Below, piece by piece: positions 7,024 through 14,990 of a stretch of 64,000 nucleotides of DNA; the stretch's first letter is position 1; every line of letters starts with the position of its first letter. A program made the translations under genes and the position numbers. The notes under the pieces were generated by a model, which saw only the letters and a program-made list of their open reading frames with translations, searched no databases and was not told where the DNA came from. Source of the DNA: Candidatus Nomurabacteria bacterium (GTDB taxonomy: Bacteria > Patescibacteriota > Saccharimonadia > Saccharimonadales > Saccharimonadaceae); contig JAIROX010000001.1 of assembly GCA_031257295.1 (NCBI GenBank), forward strand, positions 62,001 to 126,000. Direction: 5' to 3'.

Positions 7024-7428
7024 TTATGTTATATTCGCCGTTACAAAGCTAACGATTGCATAAGCTAATACCGAAACTACCAGCCCAACCACGGCGTAGG
7101 TGATAGTATGCTTAGCTGAAGTGATCTTGCTCGAATCGCCGGCTGATGTGGTATAGCGGATGCCGCCGTAAATTATCATAACAACGCTCAAGGTACCCGT
7201 GATAAACATCATAACGCTTACAACATTCTTGATAACTTCGGGTATTGATTGGTCGGTGGTCTGGGCTTTTTCTGTGCCTTCGTGCAATTTTTCGCAATTT
7301 GTTTTTGCTGGGCCAGTTTTACCAGCGCAGGGATCAGCGGCCAAGGCCGGGCTTGCTATGCAAAGCGGCGCCGCTAGCCCAAAGGCCATCACCAAGGTTA
7401 AAACTGTTACTTTTAATTTAGTCATCAT
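7024..7428 (-). CDS. Type IV secretion pilin-like protein (array copy 5)
   Basis: A 134-aa protein with signal peptide (ASPALAAD), a short DPCAGKTGPAKTNCEKL segment with two Cys like copy 6, and the two-helix core IIYGGIRYTTSAGDSSKITSAKHTITYAVVG. Copies 5 and 6 share this loop almost word for word, so they are the closest pair in the array. AAGGAG lies before the tandem ATG-ATG. The gene sits 10 bases upstream of copy 6. Confidence 0.82.
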   Translation of the reverse strand: MMTKLKVTVLTLVMAFGLAAPLCIASPALAADPCAGKTGPAKTNCEKLHEGTEKAQTTDQSIPEVIKNVVSVMMFITGTLSVVMIIYGGIRYTTSAGDSSKITSAKHTITYAVVGLVVSVLAYAIVSFVTANIT

Positions 7429-7439
7429 ATAGTTCTCCT

Positions 7440-7826
7440 TTAAATTACATTTCCTACCACAAAATAAACAACCGCTGAACCGAGCAGAGCCACTGCTAGG
7501 CCTACAATAGAATAAGCGATAATCCTTTTAGCGTTTGCAGTTTTGGAGCTGTCACCGCCTGAAGTGGTGTATTGAATGCCGCCAAAGATTATCATGACAA
7601 CAGCCAAGGCGCCAACCAACATGAACGCGGTGCCAAGTGCACCAGTTAGGTTATCTTCAAGCGTATTTTTATCCCTCTCCTTGTTGGCACAACCAACTGT
7701 ACTTCCGCTGCCAGATACCTTGCTACAGATCTCATATCCTTCATTACCAGCTGCCAAAACAGACCCTGATGCGAGCGCACCAGCAAGGCCAACTACCAAG
7801 GCAAAGATCAGAATAGCCCGCTTCAT
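7440..7826 (-). CDS. Type IV secretion pilin-like protein (array copy 4)
   Basis: A 128-aa protein with an N-terminal signal segment (residues 1-25, ASGSVLAAG), a two-Cys polar stretch, and the helix-loop-helix core IIFGGIQYTTSGGDSSKTANAKRIIAYSIVG. Its ATG overlaps the stop of copy 3 (TGATG), so translation is coupled. The loop ends in NAKRII, not SAKHTI, which marks it as an older paralogue than copies 5 and 6. Confidence 0.8.
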   Translation of the reverse strand: MKRAILIFALVVGLAGALASGSVLAAGNEGYEICSKVSGSGSTVGCANKERDKNTLEDNLTGALGTAFMLVGALAVVMIIFGGIQYTTSGGDSSKTANAKRIIAYSIVGLAVALLGSAVVYFVVGNVI

Positions 7827-8146
7827 CAGAACGCCCCCATTACGAAGTTAACAATTGCCGAAGCCATGATTATGACAACCAAGCCGGTGAGGGAATAAAT
7901 GATAGCGCGCTTAGACTGAGCGATTTGGTCGGCCTTACCACCGGCCGTAATGTAGAAGATACCGGCAATCACCAATATTATGACACAGACTATGCCAGCA
8001 AACAGAAAAGAGTAGTTGAGCAAGTTGGTCAAAACACTTTCACCGCCATCGGTCTTAGTGCTATTAGGCAGGTTAACATCTACCTTGCCGCTCTTATCTT
8101 TTACTCCGAAGAACAATAACCATGTTTTCCAACCGAGTGCTTCCAT
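7826..8146 (-). CDS. Type IV secretion pilin-like protein (array copy 3), short form
   Basis: The shortest member (106 aa). It has no clear cleavable signal peptide; the first 35 residues are mixed polar. Two hydrophobic helices flank ITAGGKADQIAQSKRAIIYSLTG, the same loop plan as its neighbours but with GGKADQ in place of GGDSSK. It begins 3 bases after the stop of copy 2. It may be a specialised inner-membrane component and not a polymerising pilin. Confidence 0.7.
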   Translation of the reverse strand: MEALGWKTWLLFFGVKDKSGKVDVNLPNSTKTDGGESVLTNLLNYSFLFAGIVCVIILVIAGIFYITAGGKADQIAQSKRAIIYSLTGLVVIIMASAIVNFVMGAF

Positions 8147-8149
8147 AAC

Positions 8150-8614
8150 TTAATCCAATATTATCCTTAAGAATAGGTTAACTATCGAGCCGCCCAAAAT
8201 AGCTATGGCTAGCCCGACCACGGCGTTGGTGATTGTTAGTTTAGCGCCAGAGATCTTCTCTGAGCGACCGCGGGCCAGCATGTATTGATAACCTCCCCAT
8301 ATTAGGTAGCCCGTAGCAGCTACGCCAACTACGCGGAAAATATCGTCTAGGACGTTTAGAACAATGGTCCAGACGAAAATTGTCAAACCAATGGTCGTCC
8401 CAGCCTTGGCCTTGACGGCCTCACCTTTTTCGTCAGATGACACTTTTTTTAATTCGCACGAGCTATCATCCATCAAGCCTTGGTACCACGGCTTTAAGAT
8501 GATGAAATCGCTGTAGCAGCTCGTAGCAGCAGCGCCTACAGGCCGTGGTGCGGTGGTAGTGATGCCAACGCCAGCTAATAACACAAAAGTTATGGCTAAT
8601 AACGCACGCCTCAT
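8150..8614 (-). CDS. Type IV secretion pilin-like protein (array copy 2), divergent
   Basis: A 154-aa protein with signal-type N-terminus (ending PVGAAAT), a 60-residue polar domain with two Cys (SCYSDF... SSCELKK), then two helices around YLIWGGYQYMLARGRSEKISGAKLTITNAVVG. The loop keeps the Gly-Gly-x-x-Y start and the SGAK-T end seen in the others but carries ARGRSEK where they have SAGDSSK. The ATG overlaps the stop of copy 1 (TAATG), so the two are translationally coupled. Confidence 0.75.
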   Translation of the reverse strand: MRRALLAITFVLLAGVGITTTAPRPVGAAATSCYSDFIILKPWYQGLMDDSSCELKKVSSDEKGEAVKAKAGTTIGLTIFVWTIVLNVLDDIFRVVGVAATGYLIWGGYQYMLARGRSEKISGAKLTITNAVVGLAIAILGGSIVNLFLRIILD

Positions 8615-9297
8615 TATTTAAACACTCCGCCAGGGATTAAGAACTGCAGCACTACGTAAAGGACACCCCAAGCAATAATGCCAATCACCACCTGGAGAAT
8701 GCGTTCTTTGGACTTTTGGACCTTTTCCATACTGCCGCCAGCCGTGGTGTAGGTGAAGGCTGCCAAAGTGACACCAACTAGCGCCAAGATGCCGACCCCA
8801 ACGGTCATGATATTAAGCACGATATTAAGTATGGCGAATATGCCGCCACCTTGATCATCACAATTGACTACAATGACAGAAGTTTGAGAGCAACCATCTT
8901 TGGCGCCACCACTTGACGTAGTACCAGTAGTGCTAGTACCTGTACTCCCACTGGCAGACCCTTTTTTAGCTGCCACTTCAGCTTCATCGATAAGCTTCAA
9001 TATGTTCTTTGTTGCTTTATCAACATTAGCCTTCGTGATTGTCGTCTTCTTCGTTACTGCCTTAATGCCACCACCTGCATCGGTGCATTTTTTGCCAGAT
9101 GGTATTCCGTATGTAGGCGACTGTTTTTTGTCGTTTTTGTAGAAAGTGACAACATAATAAGTTGATTTATTTTCTGTTTGACATGTATAAGTATATTTGT
9201 CAGCAGCGTAAGCGTCCGGGGCAGTAAGACCAGATAAGGCGCCGATACCTAGCGCTAGGGCGATGACCAAGATAGTTTTTTGTATGATATTTTTCAT
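8614..9297 (-). CDS. Type IV secretion pilin-like protein (array copy 1), long form
   Basis: First gene of the array (227 aa). It has a signal peptide (ending DAYAADK), an extracytoplasmic domain of about 130 residues with paired Cys, then a Ser/Thr/Gly linker (SGSTGTSTTGTTSSGG). The familiar two-helix core follows, with FTYTTAGGSMEKVQKSKERILQVVIG. The added domain could be displayed at the surface or tip. ATG at 9297 is preferred; GTG codons at 9306 and 9303 are nearer the -10. The promoter, TTGACC-17-TATTCT, lies back to back with that of the VirB6-like gene, tying the array to the secretion module. Confidence 0.78.
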   Translation of the reverse strand: MKNIIQKTILVIALALGIGALSGLTAPDAYAADKYTYTCQTENKSTYYVVTFYKNDKKQSPTYGIPSGKKCTDAGGGIKAVTKKTTITKANVDKATKNILKLIDEAEVAAKKGSASGSTGTSTTGTTSSGGAKDGCSQTSVIVVNCDDQGGGIFAILNIVLNIMTVGVGILALVGVTLAAFTYTTAGGSMEKVQKSKERILQVVIGIIAWGVLYVVLQFLIPGGVFK

Positions 9298-9307
9298 CTT
9301 TACCACC

Positions 9308-9336
9308 AGAATAAAACAATAGCGTCATAAGGTCAA
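9308..9336 (-). promoter_or_regulatory. Promoter of the pilin-like operon
   Basis: Minus strand TTGACC, 17-base spacer, TATTCT; the -10 ends 10 bases before the ATG at 9297, so the leader is only a few bases. Confidence 0.7.
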
Positions 9337-9376
9337 TGTTTTTACCAAAATTCGCAAACTTTCTTGTGGTAAACTA

Positions 9377-9405
9377 TTGCATTTTTTCACCCGGTGTGTT
9401 ATAAT
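9377..9405 (+). promoter_or_regulatory. Promoter of the VirB6-like gene (leaderless)
   Basis: TTGCAT, 17-base spacer, TGT-TATAAT (extended -10). The ATG at 9412 begins 6 bases after the -10, so the mRNA should start at or beside its A. Confidence 0.8.
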
Positions 9406-9411
9406 CACAGC

Positions 9412-12400
9412 ATGCAGTTGAGGTCTGCGCGTTTTTTGGGTGTGCCAAAAAAATGGCGTAACAATTTAGTCAAGATTCTATCTGGCGCACTAGTGGCGTT
9501 AGCGCTGTGTTTGTTGGCCTCATCTTCTACTTACGCGGCCGACGCAACTATCAAGGACGGCGACCTAACTTACGGTGGCACGGCTTACGAAGGCCCGAGC
9601 AAAAAGGTGGCTGGTGATGGCCTGCCATCAGACATAGCCGACGGCAACATCTACTATTCTCATCCGTCTGGCGATGGCAACAAGCGCCAAGTAACTTTCG
9701 TCTTCTTCACTGAAAAAGACGCTAAAAAGGCTAAGTTGGCTATTTATAACTACGTGCCGCCCAGCACTTATAAACTTAGTGGCACGGTTGGAACTATTAG
9801 CCTTAAAAATGACGGTTCAGCCCAACCAGTCAGTGCAAGCGCAGAAGAGTCCGGCGGCAGCGGCCAGTCCTGCACCGACGCCTTTGGCGCTATGAGCTGG
9901 TTGGCTTGCCCGATTGCTGAAAAATCCGCCGAGGCCGTAGACAATATCATGACATTTATAATGGACTTTTTCATGGCGGTTAAGCCGTTGTCGACAGATA
10001 GTAACTCACCGATCTATATGGTGTGGTCGTATATGCGCGACATCGCTAATATTGCATTTATCATCTTTGCGCTGGTGGTTGTGTATTCGCAGGTGACCGG
10101 CCTGGGCATTAGCAATTACGGTGTCAAAAAGGTGTTGCCGCGAATTATCATCGGAGCTATTTTAATTAACTTATCGTATTTTATATGCGCTATAGCAGTG
10201 GACTTGTCAAATATCCTGGGTGACCAGCTGCATTCTGTGTTTATGGGTATTCGGGAGCGAGCTATCGCTGCTGGAGCCTATGACATTAACCTAAGTTGGG
10301 GTGATCTTTTCGCAACCATAGCTGGAGCGGCAGCGGCAGGCGGATTAGCGATTCTCGGCATAGCCATAGCTGGCGGTGCGGCCGGCCTGATGATGCTATT
10401 ATTACCGATTCTTCTAGGGGCGCTGCTGGCAGTTATCGCGGCCTTTTTGACGCTGGCGGCCAGGCAAGCGATTATCATGCTGCTGGTGATCATATCTCCG
10501 CTAGCCTTGGTGTCGATGCTACTGCCAAACACCGAAAAATGGTTCAAAAAGTGGTACGAACTGGGCCTCAAGATGTTGATGATTTACCCGATGTTTTCAC
10601 TGATACTGGGCGCTAGCGAACTAGCCGGTTGGGCAATTATTGCCAGTGCTTCTAATATAGTCCAGGTGATACTTGGTATGGCGGTGCAGTTTATACCACT
10701 GGTTTTCACGCCTATTTTAGCTAAGCTGAGCGGCAACTTGTTAGGCAGTATTAATAGTGCCCTGCATAAGCCACTGGCCCCCTTGCAAAAGCAGGCCAAG
10801 ACTGCAGCTGATGAAAGGCGGGCTACTGCTAAGGCTCGACAACTGCAAAATTACCAGCAGAATCCAACGCGGTTTAACCGTGGTATCCACAGGCTCGGGC
10901 CAACAGCTTTAGCGCATAGGCTAGAGCAAGGTAAGCGTCGCCGCGCCCTCGACAAGAGCGAGGCTGAAGGTGCAGTGGATAAGGACTTCGAGGCAACGTT
11001 TGACAACGAGATAGTGAACGGCCGCCAACGTCGCCGCGTAACCCGGCCATGGCAAACTTATACAGATCATTCCAGGCGTGATTCGCGCTACAACCTAGAA
11101 CGGGCCACGTCGAGAGCTGAGGGCGCTAAAGAGCTGGCCGGTGCGCATATTATGACAGCGCGCTCGGTTGGGCCGCTTAGGAATGTCAGCCTAGAGACCG
11201 AACGGGCCAAGACCGTCCACGAGGCAACCAAGAAGCGCTTCGAGGAAGAAGTTCTGACCCAGAGAGGCACAGCCGGCACTGGGCTGTATGAAGCTTCTAT
11301 CCAGCTAGAACAGATGACTATGCAGGCCGATACCGCCAAGAATGCTTTTGAGCGGGTAATTAAGATGGAGAAGTTAGAAGGTGGCGGCAGGCTGTTTCAT
11401 ACTAACCGAACCGCAGCTGCGGCGGCTGAGGACAACAAGACATACGGTATTGCTTTGGATAAACAGACCGAGGGCTACTTACAGGTGCGTAAAGCTACGG
11501 TCGGTGATGCGCTGAATATAAGTAATCTACGTGCTACGATCGCCACTATCGAGGCTGAAGACGCTGCTGATAATCTCAGAGCCTACATTGAGAACGAGAA
11601 GTCACGCAGAGTTGCAACCACAGTGCAGGTTCAAGCTGAGGATGGCACTATACGCACTGAAACCGTCGAAGATTACACTGCTCTAGGAAAAGCTTACAAA
11701 CGACGTAAGCGTACAAAAAACCGTGCCGATTTTGCCGAGCTTATAGCCGAGAACGAAAGGCAAAGCACTGGCGAACATTACGCCAACGTTGGTGCCAACG
11801 AAACTATTGTTGGTATTGAAACGGCGGCAGGGTTCGTCGCTAACAATGACATGGAAGAGATGCGTGAAATATCTCGTGAAGTCGGTGATATCGCCTATGA
11901 AGAGATTGTCCAAAAGGGTCGTGCAGACAACATCGCTTTTGTTGATTCTGAAGATCTTTCAAACCGCATTAAAACTGCCTACGAAGAAATGGAAAATGGT
12001 GTTGGCACCGACGTTAATCCTGACATCGGCATACTAGAGGCAGCCGATGGTGGCAGGGGACGCGCTGGTATTGGCAGAGTGTACTCAGGTGCCATCAACA
12101 CTGATATGGAGATCAGATCAAAGGCTATCAAGGAGCTTGACGCTACCTATACAGAGGCCTCCAACGAACAAGTGCGCAGTGAACTCACCGAAGCTATCAG
12201 AACTGGTGACCGTGTGACTATCACTTCTGCCGTTAACCGCCTAGCGCAAATTGGCCAAAGCTTTATGGTGTACCAAGCTATGATGGATTCTGGAGATATC
12301 ACTAACCTCGATTCAGCAAAGACGCTGCAGAGTGTGATTATGGGCAACTCGACCATAAAGAAAGAGCATCAGTACATATCCAACTTCGCCAAACGGCTAG

Positions 12401-13011
12401 TAACTCCCGACGGTCTATTAGCATCGTCTGACCCGAGCAAGGCTTACATGCTCAGCATGCAAAGCTTTATGGATGACGATTCAACAGTAGACGGAATCGC
12501 GCGCGGCTTTACTCAGATGAAGCATACTGAAGCTCGAGACCTGGACTACTCATCTACAGAAGTGCTTATTGCTGATCCTCGTCTTGCACCAAACATCATA
12601 CGACCAGCTGCTAGCTTAGCCGCCGAAGTCATGGGTGACAAGATGATGGTTCCAAAGAACCTAGAGCAGTGGGAAAGAAACTTCTTCTATACTCGCAACG
12701 ACGTTGTTAACGGAAAGCGCGTAGTCCGTGATGGCAGCGATGGCAGACTACCAGAATATGATGTAGGTGCCATTATCCCAATTATGCGTGAGATGACTGG
12801 GCCTGGTTGGGGCGACATGGCTGCTTCTACATTCGACGTCCTCGGACTGAATGCTGCTGGTACTGAAACCATTTTGAATGGTATGAGTCGTGAGGATAGG
12901 GGCAGTATCCGAGACACTATCGACCAATTCTTAAACAGCCCAGCTGGTAAGCGTATTAGCACTACCCGTCGAGGCGATCTTGACAGATTAGTTCAAAGGC
13001 TTACTTACTAA
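9412..13011 (+). CDS. VirB6/TrbL-like polytopic membrane protein with large C-terminal domain
   Basis: A 1199-aa protein. Residues 1-42 form a signal peptide (LASSSTYAAD). A soluble extracytoplasmic part runs to about 180, then roughly six hydrophobic segments lie between residues 205 and 450 (IANIAFIIFALVVVYSQ, VLPRIIIGAILINLSYF, Gly/Ala-rich helices). The remaining 750 residues are hydrophilic, Arg/Glu/Ala-rich and likely largely helical. This plan fits VirB6/TrbL inner-membrane channel proteins of type IV secretion systems; the following PrgI and VirB4 genes support that strongly. The extended tail is unlike VirB6 of classical conjugation and could be cytoplasmic scaffold or effector-like (inference). 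The leaderless promoter fixes the start at 9412, not the GTG at 9394. Confidence 0.75.
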   Translation: MQLRSARFLGVPKKWRNNLVKILSGALVALALCLLASSSTYAADATIKDGDLTYGGTAYEGPSKKVAGDGLPSDIADGNIYYSHPSGDGNKRQVTFVFFTEKDAKKAKLAIYNYVPPSTYKLSGTVGTISLKNDGSAQPVSASAEESGGSGQSCTDAFGAMSWLACPIAEKSAEAVDNIMTFIMDFFMAVKPLSTDSNSPIYMVWSYMRDIANIAFIIFALVVVYSQVTGLGISNYGVKKVLPRIIIGAILINLSYFICAIAVDLSNILGDQLHSVFMGIRERAIAAGAYDINLSWGDLFATIAGAAAAGGLAILGIAIAGGAAGLMMLLLPILLGALLAVIAAFLTLAARQAIIMLLVIISPLALVSMLLPNTEKWFKKWYELGLKMLMIYPMFSLILGASELAGWAIIASASNIVQVILGMAVQFIPLVFTPILAKLSGNLLGSINSALHKPLAPLQKQAKTAADERRATAKARQLQNYQQNPTRFNRGIHRLGPTALAHRLEQGKRRRALDKSEAEGAVDKDFEATFDNEIVNGRQRRRVTRPWQTYTDHSRRDSRYNLERATSRAEGAKELAGAHIMTARSVGPLRNVSLETERAKTVHEATKKRFEEEVLTQRGTAGTGLYEASIQLEQMTMQADTAKNAFERVIKMEKLEGGGRLFHTNRTAAAAAEDNKTYGIALDKQTEGYLQVRKATVGDALNISNLRATIATIEAEDAADNLRAYIENEKSRRVATTVQVQAEDGTIRTETVEDYTALGKAYKRRKRTKNRADFAELIAENERQSTGEHYANVGANETIVGIETAAGFVANNDMEEMREISREVGDIAYEEIVQKGRADNIAFVDSEDLSNRIKTAYEEMENGVGTDVNPDIGILEAADGGRGRAGIGRVYSGAINTDMEIRSKAIKELDATYTEASNEQVRSELTEAIRTGDRVTITSAVNRLAQIGQSFMVYQAMMDSGDITNLDSAKTLQSVIMGNSTIKKEHQYISNFAKRLVTPDGLLASSDPSKAYMLSMQSFMDDDSTVDGIARGFTQMKHTEARDLDYSSTEVLIADPRLAPNIIRPAASLAAEVMGDKMMVPKNLEQWERNFFYTRNDVVNGKRVVRDGSDGRLPEYDVGAIIPIMREMTGPGWGDMAASTFDVLGLNAAGTETILNGMSREDRGSIRDTIDQFLNSPAGKRISTTRRGDLDRLVQRLTY

Positions 13012-13071
13012 TTTGAATATCAAACCAGTACGTTAAGTTGCGCAAGGTTCAAGACGCCAAACAACTTATGC

Positions 13072-13077
13072 TATTAT
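13072..13077 (+). promoter_or_regulatory. -10 box for the PrgI-family gene
   Basis: TGC-TATTAT (extended -10) ends 6 bases before the ATG at 13084. Suggests a second, leaderless start within the secretion module. Confidence 0.5.
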
Positions 13078-13083
13078 ATTAGT

Positions 13084-14046
13084 ATGTCAACCTACACCGT
13101 GCCACAAGATGTGGAAGCCGATGACAAATTATTAGGGCCGTTTTCTTTTCGGCAGTTTATTTATCTTATCATCGTGGCGTTTGCTTGCTTAATAGGCTGG
13201 TTGCTAAGCCAGATATTTATCGGCTTGATAATCGTACCGCTGCCGATAGTGGTCTTTTTTGGCGCTTTGGCCTTGCCACTTAAGAAAGACCAACCGATGG
13301 AAGTTTATCTAATGGCGATTCTGTCGTTCTATCTTAAGCCGAATAAGCGCCTCTGGAAGGCCGACGGCAAAGACCATATCATCACGATTACCGCTCCGAA
13401 GGTAGTCGAGCCAGACCGCACCAAAAGCGTGGCTGGCGTTGAGGCTCTGCAGCGGCTATCATACCTATCTGACCTAACAGACTCGGGTGGTTGGGCCATT
13501 AAGGGGGCCAGTAGCCCAGTCAACGACGATATTTACCGTGAATCGCTAGACACGACTGACATGTTTGATAGTAACAGCCAAACCGCCTCACTGATCGGTG
13601 ATAAACTTGAAGCTAATAATCAAAGAATGCATGAGCAGGCTATGAATATAATGAAGGCGCCAGCTGCAGTTGCTGAGCCCGAGCTAACTTTGCCGCCACG
13701 GCCGCCAGAAGCTCCAGCCGCACCGCCAACCGTGCAACATTTTACAGCTGCGCCTGGCACAGCACCAGCGCCGACCGTCAACACACCAAGTCAGTTTAAC
13801 TACAATCCTTACCCAGAGATCAAGCAGGCAGTTATTCAGCCACTAGGCAGCAACCCGACACCGACACCGGCGCCAACTCAAACTCAGCCAGTGCCAGCAC
13901 CAGAGCCTATCGCAAAACCCGTGAACCCTGATATAATAAACTTAGCAAATAACCAAGATCTGACCGTCGAGACTATTGCCCGCGAGGCACACCGTATTGA
14001 AAAGAAGAAGGCAGACGACGGAGAAGTGTTTGTATCACTACATTAG
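13084..14046 (+). CDS. PrgI-family membrane protein with proline-rich tail
   Basis: A 320-aa protein. Residues 1-90 match the PrgI family seen next to VirB4 in Gram-positive-type conjugation loci: an N-terminal STYTVPQDVEADDKLLGPFSFRQF, then two close transmembrane helices and LKKDQPMEVYLMAILSFYLKPNKRLW. A central charged section follows. From about residue 195 the chain is rich in Pro, Ala, Thr and Gln (PPRPPEAPAAPP, TPTPAPTQTQPVPAP), likely a disordered spacer. It probably forms part of the inner-membrane channel with VirB4 and VirB6 (known role of the family is only partly defined). The Pro-rich tail could cross or bind cell wall, if it faces outwards. Confidence 0.8.
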   Translation: MSTYTVPQDVEADDKLLGPFSFRQFIYLIIVAFACLIGWLLSQIFIGLIIVPLPIVVFFGALALPLKKDQPMEVYLMAILSFYLKPNKRLWKADGKDHIITITAPKVVEPDRTKSVAGVEALQRLSYLSDLTDSGGWAIKGASSPVNDDIYRESLDTTDMFDSNSQTASLIGDKLEANNQRMHEQAMNIMKAPAAVAEPELTLPPRPPEAPAAPPTVQHFTAAPGTAPAPTVNTPSQFNYNPYPEIKQAVIQPLGSNPTPTPAPTQTQPVPAPEPIAKPVNPDIINLANNQDLTVETIAREAHRIEKKKADDGEVFVSLH

Positions 14047-14057
14047 GGTGGGAGAGA

Positions 14058-14990
14058 ATGGATAATCAAGGACAACCAGTTCAGCCAGCCGGAGCACAAA
14101 CTGCAGCGCAGCCAGGTGCTGTTCAAGCTGTTAGTGCCGAGCAAACTTTTGGCGCTGGCGAGCAACAAGGCCCAGACAAGCCAGTCAAAGAAGAGGCGCC
14201 AACCTCTACCCAAAACACCTTACTAATATCTGAGATCCGCGATGGTATGTTAATTATGAAAGATGGCAGTTTTCGGTCGGTAGTAGCCTGCAAGTCAATC
14301 AACTTCGACCTAATGAGCACCAACGAACGCGAAGGTGTGGAATATAGTTTTCAAAACTTCTTGAACTCGCTGTATTTTAATATCCAAATCTTGATCCGTT
14401 CGCAGCGAGTGGATATTGGGCCGTATCTAGACAAACTGGCCAATATCCGCCGTGCTCAAGATAACATGCTGCTTAACGTGCTGATGGACGATTATATGAA
14501 TTTTATCGATATTTTGAGCCAAGAAGCTAACATCATGCACAAAGAGTTTTATGTTGTTATTCCGTACTTTACCTCTGAGACTAGCGAGAAATTAACCGAG
14601 CAAGGCAAGGGGTTCTTCAAAAAACTCTTTAGCGGCGGCGCTGGGCCGGCTGTCACCAAGATTGACAGAGCAACCTACGACAAAGCCGTTAGTGAGATGA
14701 ACAACCGTGTCGATTCAGTCACTAGCGGGATGTTCCAGATTGGCGTGCAAAGTGCGCGACTCAATACTAAGGAGTTGGGCGAACTGTTTTATAATTTCAA
14801 CAACCCAGATACAGCCTTGCGCGAACCGTTAGGAGATTTCAGCCAGACAGCTCAGCTGTATGTTGGTCGATCGGGCGAACCGCCCAAACCTGCACAGCCA
14901 GTTGCTCCCGTAGCGGCCCCGGCTCCTGCACAGCCAGTTGCGGCTGCAGTGCCCTCGCAGGCACCACCGGAAGGGGGTAGCAATGGCTAA
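14058..14990 (+). CDS. TraC/VirB4 N-terminal-like component
   Basis: A 310-aa protein with a Gln/Ala/Pro-rich N-terminus (residues 1-50) and a Pro/Ala-rich C-terminus (265-310). The folded part (about 55-255) includes ISEIRDGMLIMKDGSFRSVVACKSINFDLMS and FLNSLYFNIQILIRSQRVDIGPYL. This resembles the N-terminal domain that precedes the ATPase in TraC/VirB4-type proteins. There is no Walker motif here; the next gene supplies it. The pair therefore looks like a split VirB4. Its stop codon lies inside the first codons of the next gene (8-base overlap, ATGGCTAA), so the two products are made together, as expected for partners. Confidence 0.7.
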   Translation: MDNQGQPVQPAGAQTAAQPGAVQAVSAEQTFGAGEQQGPDKPVKEEAPTSTQNTLLISEIRDGMLIMKDGSFRSVVACKSINFDLMSTNEREGVEYSFQNFLNSLYFNIQILIRSQRVDIGPYLDKLANIRRAQDNMLLNVLMDDYMNFIDILSQEANIMHKEFYVVIPYFTSETSEKLTEQGKGFFKKLFSGGAGPAVTKIDRATYDKAVSEMNNRVDSVTSGMFQIGVQSARLNTKELGELFYNFNNPDTALREPLGDFSQTAQLYVGRSGEPPKPAQPVAPVAAPAPAQPVAAAVPSQAPPEGGSNG

